Part shown: piece after piece, positions 39,663 to 50,100 of the stretch
Layout of the letters: each line of letters opens with the position of its first letter
How positions within the stretch are numbered: position 1 is the first letter of the stretch
Source of the DNA: Histomonas meleagridis
Taxonomy: Eukaryota; Parabasalia; Tritrichomonadida; Dientamoebidae
Assembly (NCBI GenBank): GCA_020186115.1
Contig: WSYJ01000178.1
Coordinates: 992,001 to 1,056,000 of the forward strand
Reading direction: 5' to 3'
Length of the DNA stretch: 64,000 nucleotides
Program-made: the position numbers and the translations under genes
Notes under the pieces: model-generated
The model's database searches: none
What the model was told of the DNA's origin: nothing
The model's input: only the letters and a program-made list of their open reading frames with translations

Positions 39663-41360
39663 ATGGAACAACATTTTGATCCTGTTAAAATTGATAATGT
39701 GAATATATCAAATTTAAAGGAATACCTGTATACATGCAAAAGTAATCCTCAGTATTTTCAGGTTATACTTAATAATAATCTATTTTCATTGCCTCTTGAA
39801 ATTGCAATTTGTTATTCAAGCAAAATCTGGTCCCTATTGAAAAGTAATCCGGATAAACGTAAAATATCCTTAAAAATTAATTTTCGTGATTCCAAAATTA
39901 TTCAAAAAATTATTGATATTCTTACTGATAAAGATGGTCAGAATTTAGAAATTGAAGTAGATTCTTCTGATGCTCTCTATGACCTAGCATTATTTGGTAA
40001 AGAATTTGGATGCCCTTACTTCATTACACCATTCGAAAAGTATGCTTCATTTGAAATCAGCAATAATTTAAGCGAAGAAAATGTATTTAATTTAATTGAT
40101 TTTATGGATCTTTTTAATCTCACTGATAAAGAAGACACACTTCTTACTTTTCTTAGTGAAAACTTTTTCTCTCTTGCAACAAAAACGTCATTTCTTAATT
40201 TTTGTTGCGCTTCGAAAGCAGAACGAATTGAAAAAATTTTAGAAAGTCCAAAGTTATCTTTGAATGAAGAAGAACAATTACTAGATTTTCTTATTAATCT
40301 TTGTAATATGAAACAAAATTATGATCCGCCTTTAAAATATGTTAAACTTGAGTATTGCAATCTTGAATCTCGTAAAAAATTTAAAAATTATTTGATGGAG
40401 AAAAAGCCAAATATTTATAATTCTATTAGTAATGTTCTTGACTGTTTATGTAATGAAGGTATTCAAACACCAAAATTATCTTATTCCCTATTGCAAAAAA
40501 TGAATAGATATAGACCTTTCATCAAAATGAATTCAAACACATCAATACAAGAACAATATATACAAAAATATTTACAAATCATTAATCCAAAATCATATCA
40601 ATTCCTTTATCCAAGCGATGATAGTACTGATTGTAAATTTATATTTAGTGTTATACTTATTCCAGGAAGTTACAAGCTTGAATGTGTAGGTGCAAGTGGA
40701 GGAAAAGGTTTCTTCAAAAAAGGTGGAAAAGGTGGATATTCATGTGGTGTCCTTTCAATTGAGAAAGAGACAGTTCTTTATTTACTTATTGGAGGTAAAG
40801 GCAAATCTATTTCAGGTGTCCAAAATGTACAATGTCCTGGAGGATATAATGGCGGCGGTAGAGGTAATACAGGAAGTTATGGATATGCCGTTGGTTCTGG
40901 AGGTGGTGCAACTGATATTAGAAAAGACAGTCTTGGCTTAGCTCAAAGAATTATTGTAGCCGGAGGCGGTGGCGGCTCTGCTGGTACTAATAGTGGAACT
41001 GATGTAATTGGTGGCAATGGCGGTGGCACAAATGGAGCAAGTGGAACTAATAATTACGCTAATGGTGGGACACAATCAGCACCAGGTTATAATAATAGTC
41101 ATAATGGTGCAAATGGAAGTAACAATTGCGGCGGCAATGGAGTGCCAAATGGTAGCTACTCAGCCGGTGGAGGCGGAGGTGGTTATTATGGTGGTGCTGG
41201 CGGTTATAATGGTGGTGCAGGAGGCGGTGGATCAGGATACGTTAGTAGTGACCTTGAATCAAAATTTGGTGTTAGCAAAGAAACAAAAGAATTTGACCAT
41301 TATGGAAATGGTTATATTATAATTACGAAACTTGATTCATCGTTATCAACCGAAACTTAA
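39663..41360 (+). CDS. Gly-rich (ALK/LTK-type) domain protein with BTB-like N-terminus, 565 aa
   Basis: The N-terminal part (about 1-130) reads like the degenerate BTB/BACK-type regions common in trichomonad proteins: LFSLPLEIAICYSSKIWSLLKSNP, then I-x-KIIDILTD and LYDLALFGKEFGC. Helices continue to about 290. The C-terminal domain (about 330-560) is a Gly-rich domain of the ALK/LTK type: YKLECVGASGGKG, KGGYSCGVLSI, LYLLIGGKG, ATDIRKD, RIIVAGGGGGSAG, then Gly/Asn/Ala runs and YYGGAGGYNGGAGGGGSGYV, ending GNGYIIITKL. There is no signal peptide or membrane span, so it is probably intracellular. Function unknown; this family is large in trichomonads. The start is supported by Inr and M3 in the divergent promoter. 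Confidence 0.8.
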   Translation: MEQHFDPVKIDNVNISNLKEYLYTCKSNPQYFQVILNNNLFSLPLEIAICYSSKIWSLLKSNPDKRKISLKINFRDSKIIQKIIDILTDKDGQNLEIEVDSSDALYDLALFGKEFGCPYFITPFEKYASFEISNNLSEENVFNLIDFMDLFNLTDKEDTLLTFLSENFFSLATKTSFLNFCCASKAERIEKILESPKLSLNEEEQLLDFLINLCNMKQNYDPPLKYVKLEYCNLESRKKFKNYLMEKKPNIYNSISNVLDCLCNEGIQTPKLSYSLLQKMNRYRPFIKMNSNTSIQEQYIQKYLQIINPKSYQFLYPSDDSTDCKFIFSVILIPGSYKLECVGASGGKGFFKKGGKGGYSCGVLSIEKETVLYLLIGGKGKSISGVQNVQCPGGYNGGGRGNTGSYGYAVGSGGGATDIRKDSLGLAQRIIVAGGGGGSAGTNSGTDVIGGNGGGTNGASGTNNYANGGTQSAPGYNNSHNGANGSNNCGGNGVPNGSYSAGGGGGGYYGGAGGYNGGAGGGGSGYVSSDLESKFGVSKETKEFDHYGNGYIIITKLDSSLSTET

Positions 41361-41515
41361 TTTAAAACACTTCTTAATTAAATATTCTTTAAGAGCTTAA
41401 TTACTTATTTCTAACAAGTTACTCAAAAGAATGGTTGGAAAATTCAATTGTCTTTTTACCTATATTTATAGATACTAATACTATTAGCATTAATTGCATT
41501 AGAAGTTCGTTCGTC

Positions 41516-41914
41516 TTAGTTAAATGTCTCCTGAGATTTTTCGTTTGCTTTGATGCCATAACCATAGAGAGCACCCACCAAAGAACCTGCGATTCCTCCA
41601 CCAATTGCGCCTTTGTAACCCCAGTGAGATCCTAGAAATGCACCAGAAGCTGCACCGCCAATAGCATTTGTGATAATAGGATTATTTATTTTCTTATTGA
41701 CAAGACTTTTTGTTGTCATGAATAATGTTGTTGTCATTGCAGCTTTGTATCCTAATATTTCACCATATTTAACACCATTATTAAGTGTTTGATTTAATCT
41801 AACTAAAGGAAGTTCATCAATATTTAATGCAAGAGATGCCACTGAGCCAGCAGCAAAACCAGTTCCGTAACCATAAATAAATGATTTTCCAGCGGATGTT
41901 GCAAGTTTTTCCAT
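41516..41914 (-). CDS. Tim17/22/23 family membrane translocase-like protein, 132 aa
   Basis: Small four-span protein with glycine-rich membrane segments: YGYGTGFAAGSVASLAL, GYKAAMTTTLFMTTKSLV, AIGGAASGAFLGSHWGYKGA and GGGIAGSLVGALYGYG. The G-x3-G packing motifs, the size and the basic loop between segments 2 and 3 fit Tim17/22/23 proteins, which import proteins into the mitochondrial inner membrane. In trichomonads the target would be the hydrogenosome. The subfamily cannot be decided from sequence alone. The gene is complete, with a charged C-terminal tail (KANEKSQETFN). Confidence 0.75.
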   Translation of the reverse strand: MEKLATSAGKSFIYGYGTGFAAGSVASLALNIDELPLVRLNQTLNNGVKYGEILGYKAAMTTTLFMTTKSLVNKKINNPIITNAIGGAASGAFLGSHWGYKGAIGGGIAGSLVGALYGYGIKANEKSQETFN

Positions 41915-42165
41915 AAATTTTATCTAATTCGACCAAAGATTTATTCGGCTGTTTTTATCAACCGTAATTTTATCATTCAAATTAGCATGGAGCGTAATGG
42001 CATTTAATTTAATTCTTTTCAAAAGCAAAAAAAAAAAAATTTACTTATTACTTATTCTCTTTTTAAAGCTTTTGTGAATAAAATAACATAACAAACAATT
42101 AAAATTCATTTTTCTTATTTCGTATAAATTTCATTTAATAACAATATATAATTCAATAGCCGTTG

Positions 42166-42378
42166 TCACATATTTTCTATTTCTTCTTCACGCATAAGTC
42201 GATATCGATTCGCCAAATTACAAATTGTCAATTTAATATTTACATTAAATATCCGAAACAGAACAAGTGCTCCGAGGAAAGCAAACGAAATCACGAGCGC
42301 CACCACCGAAATGTTCGACAACACCTTCAGACTTTTATCAGCACTAAAACTCATCGGAACAAAATCTTTTCTTTCCAT
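42166..42378 (-). CDS. Small single-span membrane protein, 70 aa
   Basis: Short protein with a polar N-terminus, one long hydrophobic helix (VLSNISVVALVISFAFLGALVLFRIF) and a basic then acidic tail (ANRYRLMREEEIENM). I do not recognise a family. Being tail-biased without a signal peptide, it could be a Sec61-beta/gamma-like or other small ER or hydrogenosomal component, but no motif proves this. It is called as a real gene because an AACGGTTT-type M3 element lies about 22 bp upstream, shared with the divergent cullin gene. Confidence 0.6.
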   Translation of the reverse strand: MERKDFVPMSFSADKSLKVLSNISVVALVISFAFLGALVLFRIFNVNIKLTICNLANRYRLMREEEIENM

Positions 42379-42399
42379 TTTCTGTTTTACTTATAAAGA

Positions 42400-42407
42400 A
42401 ACCGTTA
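42400..42407. promoter_or_regulatory. Shared M3 element between small membrane protein and cullin
   Basis: AACCGTTA on the plus strand and TAACGGTT on the minus strand both fit the M3 pattern. The site is 22 bp from the minus ATG and about 50 bp from the plus ATG, so one element may serve both genes. Confidence 0.5.
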
Positions 42408-42457
42408 AAATGGCAACCTCCAAACGATAGAATCGTTCTTCCAACAAACCAAACTCA

Positions 42458-44653
42458 ATGCCACGTAAACCAATACAACAGTCAGACAGCACAGAGAAAC
42501 ATTGGGCAACGGTTTCCAACGGCATCAGCGACATTCTTGCGTGCAAACAGTCAGATTTACTTTTATCGACTCTTCATACGTCAGTTAGTGCATTAGTTTC
42601 CTCATCTCAATCCAAAGTTCTTTCGGAAGGTCTTTCGAAACTTTTAGTTACACATTTTACACAATGGAAGACACAATTATCACAAATCTCAGGAAATCCG
42701 TTAGTTAATCTTTTTTCTAATCTCTACAATGACTTTCGGAATTACTGTCTTGTGATCCCTAAAGTATATATGTTATATGACAAACAAGAAACTAATGATC
42801 GGTCATTAAATATAATTCGATCGAATTTCTGTCAAATCATTTTAACAGATCGAACACTTTTAAGTTACACAACGCAAAGCATTCGAAAGGATATCGCATC
42901 AGCACGTTCAGGACTTGAAATTGATTTACAAAAGATATCAAATCTGATCGACGCGTATTATAGCTTCAAAAACGAAATAAAACTTTTCGACGAATTCTTC
43001 GAAGTACTTCAACAAGATACCGACAAACATTACTTCGCTTTCTACAAGAACAAATTTAATGGAAACACATTCCAAACGTATTTGCAAACTATTGAAGAAC
43101 AATTTAAGAAAGAAGAAAACATATTAAAAGTAATTTTCGATAAAAAGGATAAAGAAATATATCAAATCCTTGGAATATGTCTTCAAAGATTATTAGTGTT
43201 AAATGAAGACGATTTCCTTTTAGGCGATGAACCTCCAATTAGTACTTCATTAGTATCAAATAATATAACGCCAATGAAATGGCTCGTTGAAACTTATGAA
43301 CGATTTGATGTCAGTCTTGAGAATGTATATAAGTCATGTGCCAAATTCATATGTAATGAAATGTTAAAGTTAACTTCGAATTTTACAAATGATATGAAAA
43401 GTAGTGAAATCACTCGAAATGTATCGGAGTTAATCGAATTAACAAATTCTCTTTCCAATTCATATGAAATTATATTTAATAATAATAATGACGCGCATTT
43501 TGTTGTGGAAGAAGAAATTAAGAAAGCTTGGAATGATAAGAGATTTAATATTGTCGAAAACTTTTGTATTTATATAGATACACATATTAGAAATGAATTT
43601 AAGAATTTATCAGCTGATGAAAAAGAAAAATTCCCTAAAGTCGTGGCATTGTTCTATTCAAGATTAATCGACAAAAGACTTTTCCAAGAAATTTATAATA
43701 GTAATTTGGTAATGCGATTCATTAAAATGAAAGAAAAAGTTGCAGATATTGAGCCGCCTATAATTCAAGCTATTCGAAGAGAGAAATCGCCAGACTTTTG
43801 TAAAGGTTTTAGGGATTACATTAAAGTAATACAAAATTCAAGTTCATTAAATGAAAGATTCCAAGATAAATGTATCCAACTTTCGAAGATTAAGTTCTCG
43901 CCAATCATTTTTGAAAGAAGAGGTTTCCCTTTAGATACAACTGAAACTAATGATATGTCATCAAAACTTAGTATCATTAATAATGCATTTAAAGAATTTT
44001 ATTCTTCTGAAAAAACAAATTCTGAGTTACATCTCTTAGCCAACGTATCGACTGTGGATGGGCAACTCGTAATACCAAAGAATCCGAGATCAAAACTTCA
44101 AAGAATTTATACTGTAACATCAGATATATTTTGTGCATCAATCATTGATGCGGTCTCGGGGGGCCCGAAAACGTTTAAGGATTTGAAAGACATTTTGAAT
44201 AACAAAGTTTTGGTCGGACTTTACTTGAAACGGTTATGTTCGGCGTCTTGTCCTATCTTAAAACGAATTGCGATAAAACAAGATGATAAAAAGATTAACG
44301 ACTATGATAAATTTCAAATAAACCCATTGTTCGTTTATGGTTCATCACATATTACAATACAATCAATTATTGATGAACATAAAAAGAATATGGCTAAAGT
44401 TCAACAAAAAGTTGAAATTGATAAGGAATTATCAATTAAGGCGGCTATTGTTCGATTCCTTAAGAAGGAAAGAAAAATTGAACAAAGTGAACTTGAAAGA
44501 TTAATTATAACAGATTTAAGCAAATTCTTTAGACCAGAACTTACTACTATACGAAATATTCTCAACATTCTAGAAGAAGATGAATACTTCAAACGTAAGA
44601 CCGAGAAAGATGGAAAGGTTATACTTGAATATTTGGACGCTGGTTTATTTTAA
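42458..44653 (+). CDS. Cullin, 731 aa
   Basis: Scaffold of a cullin-RING ubiquitin ligase. The N-terminal two thirds are cullin repeats (helical; for example DAYYSFKNEIKLFDEFFEVL, RNEFKNLSADEKEKFPKVVALFYSRLIDKRLF). The cullin homology region contains IIDAVSGGPKTFKDLKDILN, where active sites for RBX binding lie. The C-terminal neddylation domain is clear: IKAAIVRFLKKERKIEQSELERLI, FRPELTTIRNILNILEEDEYFKR and EYLDA, with the modifiable Lys within VRFLKKERK. Length is slightly below typical (740-780). It is closest in feel to CUL1/CUL3, but I cannot assign the subclass. A GGGGGGCCCG run (44158-44167) encodes SGGP. Confidence 0.92.
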   Translation: MPRKPIQQSDSTEKHWATVSNGISDILACKQSDLLLSTLHTSVSALVSSSQSKVLSEGLSKLLVTHFTQWKTQLSQISGNPLVNLFSNLYNDFRNYCLVIPKVYMLYDKQETNDRSLNIIRSNFCQIILTDRTLLSYTTQSIRKDIASARSGLEIDLQKISNLIDAYYSFKNEIKLFDEFFEVLQQDTDKHYFAFYKNKFNGNTFQTYLQTIEEQFKKEENILKVIFDKKDKEIYQILGICLQRLLVLNEDDFLLGDEPPISTSLVSNNITPMKWLVETYERFDVSLENVYKSCAKFICNEMLKLTSNFTNDMKSSEITRNVSELIELTNSLSNSYEIIFNNNNDAHFVVEEEIKKAWNDKRFNIVENFCIYIDTHIRNEFKNLSADEKEKFPKVVALFYSRLIDKRLFQEIYNSNLVMRFIKMKEKVADIEPPIIQAIRREKSPDFCKGFRDYIKVIQNSSSLNERFQDKCIQLSKIKFSPIIFERRGFPLDTTETNDMSSKLSIINNAFKEFYSSEKTNSELHLLANVSTVDGQLVIPKNPRSKLQRIYTVTSDIFCASIIDAVSGGPKTFKDLKDILNNKVLVGLYLKRLCSASCPILKRIAIKQDDKKINDYDKFQINPLFVYGSSHITIQSIIDEHKKNMAKVQQKVEIDKELSIKAAIVRFLKKERKIEQSELERLIITDLSKFFRPELTTIRNILNILEEDEYFKRKTEKDGKVILEYLDAGLF

Positions 44654-44678
44654 AAAATCGATTTTTTACTTATTATAT

Positions 44679-45005
44679 TTATTGTGGGACTTTAATATTG
44701 ACTTCCCAGTATTGGAATGGTGGGCATTCGTATGGATGTGCGCTTTTCATTGCTGCAATAACATCTTTGAGGACTGATTCGCGAACAATACATTCAATCT
44801 TTGCTTCTTCAGTATGTTGAAGAACACCAGTGTATGGTTCTCCATTTGGATTAGAACGGTATTGGCTAAGACCGTTTGTAGTCCACATGCATGAGTCATA
44901 TTTTCCAAGTTGACCTGCACCAGCATTTGCTAATGCTTCCTTGACGCGGACAATATGTGTTGGTGGAACTGATACATCAAAACGGTAGACTTTTTCTTCT
45001 TGCAT
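44679..45005 (-). CDS. NIF3-like PII/CutA-fold protein, 108 aa
   Basis: Stand-alone version of the insert domain of bacterial NIF3/YqfO proteins. Diagnostic parts are YRFDVSVPPTHIVRVKEALANAGAGQLGKYDSC, the Gly-rich middle and the closing IAAMKSAHPYECPPFQYWEV (AHPYE-P motif). Prokaryotic homologues are small trimeric PII-like proteins of unclear function. The metal-binding NIF3 domain itself is absent. The scattered distribution of this stand-alone form makes transfer from bacteria plausible, but base composition matches the neighbours. It is convergent with the cullin gene, about 25 bp apart. Confidence 0.82.
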   Translation of the reverse strand: MQEEKVYRFDVSVPPTHIVRVKEALANAGAGQLGKYDSCMWTTNGLSQYRSNPNGEPYTGVLQHTEEAKIECIVRESVLKDVIAAMKSAHPYECPPFQYWEVNIKVPQ

Positions 45006-45522
45006 TAAAAAAAATGGCGACTGGTCTGACCATTGGAAATTTCAATAAATTGAATGATGAGGTCATTGATTTCAATTGTTGTTGAACCGAAAAAATGAAA
45101 TATCTATAAAATATATTTATCTTTTTTATTTTTTAAATTCAGTTCACAACTACTTGATAAATTTCATAAATATTTTAGATTGACATTAAATGTTGTTAAA
45201 AAATAATATATTTTAAATTAGAAGTTGAAAATCAAATTTTAACTATTAAAATCTCAAATTTTTCTTATACATTCCAATTTTTTGGTTTATTTATTATTTA
45301 ATTTAATGAAAATAATTTAAAAAAATATACCAAAATATAAAAAGGTGAAGAAAAAGACTTGACAAGCGCTAGGAAACGACCGTTAAAATCAAAAATTATC
45401 GGAAATGATTTTAATCTAAAAATTATACTCTGCAATTGTTTTAAGATATCTAATTATGTATTTCTAGATTTAAAAAACGTAATAAAACAAAAATTCTATA
45501 TATTTATTATAATTTTGATTTC
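45006..45522. other. Intergenic, no gene seen
   Basis: A/T-rich DNA with one M3 match (GACCGTTA, 45378-45385) lacking an adjoining ORF. Confidence 0.5.
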
Positions 45523-46539
45523 TTAAGCATTTGATCTTCCAGTTAGAACCATTTGTATCATTTTGAAATCAAACAAAAGAAGCTTCATTGCTTTCGACCA
45601 GATGTCTGCTTTCGGTGGGTCGAATACAAATGATGTGTTTGCGATTGTCTTTTTCTCGATGTTAATCATGAAAGGAATACATGTCCCGATTTCGCTTATC
45701 AAATTCGCCGAGTCAAATATTAAGAAAGAAGCCTCAAAAATCCGCAAATTGGCTTCGTTAAACTCAGCTAAGTTTTCTCCGATAATTTTGATCGGAACAT
45801 TAAATTTAATCTTTTTGTTTTGGATTGTTATTTCTCCGTTCGGATTTATCTTAAAGTTTTTCGTTTGGATATCAAATTTGGATAAAAATGAGAAAATTAA
45901 ATGTGATACAAAACAAAGCCCACTATTGTTTTCGTCAATAGAATTCTTACTGTATTGATAAAAACCTATTCGACAATTATTAATTGTAATATAATGTCGA
46001 TTTGTTGATATACGAAAAGTTAAAAATAATGAAAATCCAAAATTAGGGATTTTTATGTCTTTAGACTGATCTTGTTCTATTGGGTCAATATCTAATGATG
46101 GAATTATTGAAGGATCAAAAAAGAATGTTGATTGTTCTCGACTTGTCTGATAATGTATTTGTTGCTGTTTTGGTATTGTTTCGTTATCTTGCTTTATCTG
46201 TAATAAAAAAGTTTCTATATTACTTAATGGTAGCTCATTTAAAGAAGAAATCGTTTTTTGCATTATTTTTGTGGAAATTTTAATCTGATTAATTTGATTA
46301 GAACAACAAGAAGGACAAAATGGAAAAGAAACAAAATCATACTCTTGCGATTTTTGCTTAATTTCATCAAATATATCCATATATTTCCATTTTGTGTTTA
46401 CAATATTAATAATTTTTAATTTTTCTTTTGATTTTTTTTGTTTACGCTTTTCTTTAAAAAATGTGGATCCTTTAAAATATACTAAAGCTCCACAGATTGA
46501 ACAAATGCATAAAGCTTTTTCATTTTCTTCTTCTCCCAT
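45523..46539 (-). CDS. Atg6/Vps30/Beclin 1 homologue, 338 aa
   Basis: Probable subunit of the class III PI3-kinase complex in autophagy and endosomal sorting. The N-terminus has a CxxC pair (CICSICGALVYF) followed by a second (FPFCPSCC), like the CxxC that opens Atg6 proteins. A charged middle part follows. The C-terminal BARA domain (about 180-330) is recognisable: ITINNCRIGFYQY in the place of TINGFRLG, FVSHLIFSFLSKF, then FDSANLI, CIPFMINIEKKTIANTSF and DIWSKAMKLLLFDFKMI, equivalent to EEQWTKALKFMLTNLKW. It is shorter than Beclin 1 (about 450), and no BH3 motif or long coiled coil is evident. ATG 46539 is used, since the upstream codons begin with GTG. Confidence 0.7.
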   Translation of the reverse strand: MGEEENEKALCICSICGALVYFKGSTFFKEKRKQKKSKEKLKIINIVNTKWKYMDIFDEIKQKSQEYDFVSFPFCPSCCSNQINQIKISTKIMQKTISSLNELPLSNIETFLLQIKQDNETIPKQQQIHYQTSREQSTFFFDPSIIPSLDIDPIEQDQSKDIKIPNFGFSLFLTFRISTNRHYITINNCRIGFYQYSKNSIDENNSGLCFVSHLIFSFLSKFDIQTKNFKINPNGEITIQNKKIKFNVPIKIIGENLAEFNEANLRIFEASFLIFDSANLISEIGTCIPFMINIEKKTIANTSFVFDPPKADIWSKAMKLLLFDFKMIQMVLTGRSNA

Positions 46540-47138
46540 TATATGTTTTGAATTTAATGTCACATGTCATTATAAAATCATAAAAACAAGCAGAAACATT
46601 AAATTCGAATTTTTTTTTAAATAAAAAACGTAATCGGGCATCAACAAATTGTTATGCTATGAAATGCATTTACAAGAAATTAATTTCATTATACAAATAT
46701 TTATTAATTTGAACAAATATTCAGATTAAAATATATTAATTAAAAATATATTGACTAAGATACTTAGAACAAGCTGTTGTGTCAAAGAATTTATAACAAT
46801 TAAAAAAAAATTTAATTTAACATATTTCCAAAAACAGCTTTTAAATTATTTTCTTTTACAAAAACAAAACAAATCATCAATAAAAATTATGTAACATTTC
46901 GTAGTTTGCAAAATTTAAAGTTCAATTTTTTTTTATGTTCTTTTCTAATCATGATGATACTTCGCAAATTTTACATCATTTTTTTAATCCAAAAATTGTT
47001 ATCTTTACTTCTTTCTTCTGCACTCGAAAAGGTTTTTATAGATTAAGGGATTTGGGTTATTATCATAACCATTTCAATTAATTTTATGCTTTGCAAAATT
47101 TTTCATCCATTTGAATTAAACTGCAATTAAAACAAATT
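46540..47138. other. Intergenic between divergent Atg6 and HECT genes
   Basis: A/T-rich region with long A and T runs; no ORF, M3 or clear Inr. Confidence 0.5.
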
Positions 47139-50100
47139 ATGGGCGATTTTGAGGAACAGCTATCAATTAGGAAATTAGCTAATGCATTCAGGTTAATACA
47201 GAGTAATAATGAAAAAGATTTGGAAGATGGATTATCAATAATTTTGACGATTTTGACATATGGCGATCCAGATTTCTTAACTTCATTCCCAACAGAGCAA
47301 TTTTGTTATAGAATTACCAAGATACTTTTGGATTCTGAAAACGAAAAAATAGTAAATCTTGGAACTGCTTGTATATCATTAATTTTAGAAGTTCAAAATC
47401 GGTCAATTATATTTTTATTGTCAAACAAAGTCCTCCAAATATTTGCAAATTTAATTAAAAAGGCAGAATGGTCAGAAACAGTCAGTAATTGCATCAGTGC
47501 ATTAAATTTTATTTCGAATTTTAAAGCATCAGATATTGGCGAAATGATTGGAATTGGTCCTATTCTAGAAGCTCTTCCACTTCTTGACATACCAACACAA
47601 CGAAAAGCAATGGAAATTATTCAACAAATCACATCAACTTGTTCAATTAACTCCCAAGCTGCCTACCTCCCTAAGCTTCAAGAGCTTTGTAGTCATAACA
47701 ATCTATTTATCCAGAAAAGTGCTATTAAAAGCATAAATAACATTTCATGCCATGTTAATCCAGATCTCATTTCCGATGACACCATAACATTTCTTTGTAG
47801 TTCCTCTAAGTTTATAACATCTCTTATATATCTTTCTAAGAAAATGAATTTCATAAGCAAAATTATATCATCTAACATTGACTTTAAAACTCTTTTAACT
47901 GAAGCTAAGACGTCCGACAAGCAATCTCAAATTCTTATTCTTATGCTTAATCTTCTTCCATATACTTCTAAAATGCATAATTTCGAATGTTCCAAACACA
48001 ACAGGCCGGCGGTTTCCTCTGAATTTGCAAAAAGTGTCCAACCGTTACTACTTCACAATTTAATTGAGAACAATTTATGTCCCAAATTAATACTTTTAAG
48101 TCTTGCATCCACACTTGAATCCAATTTATTTGATCTTACTGAAGAAATCATTGTAATTCTTAAGAATTTATCACGAACTTTATGTTCATATGTTTTACTA
48201 ATTTTAACATATTATGAAAATTCTTCATTGTTAGCGAGTTCACGTATTTTAGAGTCAATGAATTTCTCAACAATACAACCCACACAACGAAATTGGTTTT
48301 ATAAGACGTATAAAAACATCAGTAACAAAGTATCGATACAAATTCAACAAGAAACAGATTATTCATTATTAGAAACCAATGAAATTATTAACTTAATTCT
48401 AAATAATAACATTTCTAAACTTAAATTCTTAAAACTTAATTTAGATCAATTCCTTAATTATGATTATGATTCATTACCAATTGATAACATCATAACGTTA
48501 ATGGATTTTATGGTTTCACTTTTATCATTTATCTCATTTCCGAATGATTTTAATCAAGAATCGATACGGAAAATGATAAAATATTTATCCAAAATTTCGA
48601 CGTTTATTACATTATTACCTAATAATGATCGAATATGTATTTCGTTACCATTACATTGTTCAGTTCGTACTATCGAAGGATGGTATAATGAACATGTTAA
48701 TGGATATGGTGCGAAGAAACTAATTGAAACGTTAAATAAAAATAATAATAAATCATTTCTTCGATCGATAATTAACATCGAAGATTTCCGACAAATATCT
48801 ACAACACAAATGTCGATATTATATCGCGCATTTCTTGGAGAAGAATATGAAAAGATATATATCACATATAAAGATATTTCTTATGATATTAATTCATCGT
48901 TATTTAATATACGTGATAAAAATGATTTAATTTCTCCGAATAAAATATATATTCATAAAGGAGAAATTAATACATTTAATGATAACTTAAATTATAAAAT
49001 TGATGTAACATTAGAAGGAATTATAAAAATTATAAAATTGTTATCGAAATATACGAAAATAAAATTTAATTCAACATTTAATAAGAAAATTCATGACTTA
49101 TTATTCGATCCTTTTAATTCATTAAGTGAAAACTCAATTGCAATGAAAGTAATATATTCATATCCATTAATATTTCCATTTGACTTACGATTATTTACAT
49201 TTTATTTAAGAATTTTAGAGCCGAAACGTTCAATTCTTAAGATAATTAAAGAATTTAATATCCAATCTATAGATTTAACGAATGTACCACAAACTCAAAC
49301 ATTTAAAGTACATGTAAGTAGAGATTCTTTATTTAATGACGGATGTAATATCTTTAATTATTTTAGTCAAAACTTACAAAAGTTAGAAATTATATTTAAT
49401 GATGAACCTGGTATTGGTGTTGGGCCAACAAGAGAATTCTTTACGTTGTTCTCTCATGAGTTATGTTTAAATGAAAGGAAAATATTTAAAAGTGATACAA
49501 TTAAACCAGGTTTAGCTATAGCTAAAAAAGGTATGTTCTTCTCCCCTTTAGCTTCTGATAATGCTGTGAAGTTATTAGGAAGATTCATCGCAAAATCTAT
49601 ACAAATGGAATGCTTGATAGATATTAACTTTAACCCAGCTATATTTAAGTTTATTAGAGGGGATAATGTCGATGTTTGGGAAGTTGATGAAGATTTAGCT
49701 AGAGCTTTGGGGCGCCCCGAAGGATTGATCGGATTACCTTTCAATTATCCCGGTTTGGATTTTCCACTTAAACCGTCCGATAGCGACGATAGCTTTGATG
49801 TGACAGAGGAAAACCTTGATGAATTTGTAAGCCTGATAAAAGAATATACTTGTGGATCAAAGTTGGACCACTTAAGAAACGCGTTTATAGAAGGATTCTC
49901 AGAAATATTTCCATTTAGTTATCTTGACATTTTTAATGAAAATGAAATTTGTAGAATTATTCGTGGTGATGGACCTAAGTTTACTTATAAGGACCTCGAA
50001 GAGAACGTAGAAATATCTCATGGGTATGAACGCGATTCACCTCAAATTGCAATGTTATTTGAAACACTTTCTGAACTCGAAGAAGATGATCAACACCTTT

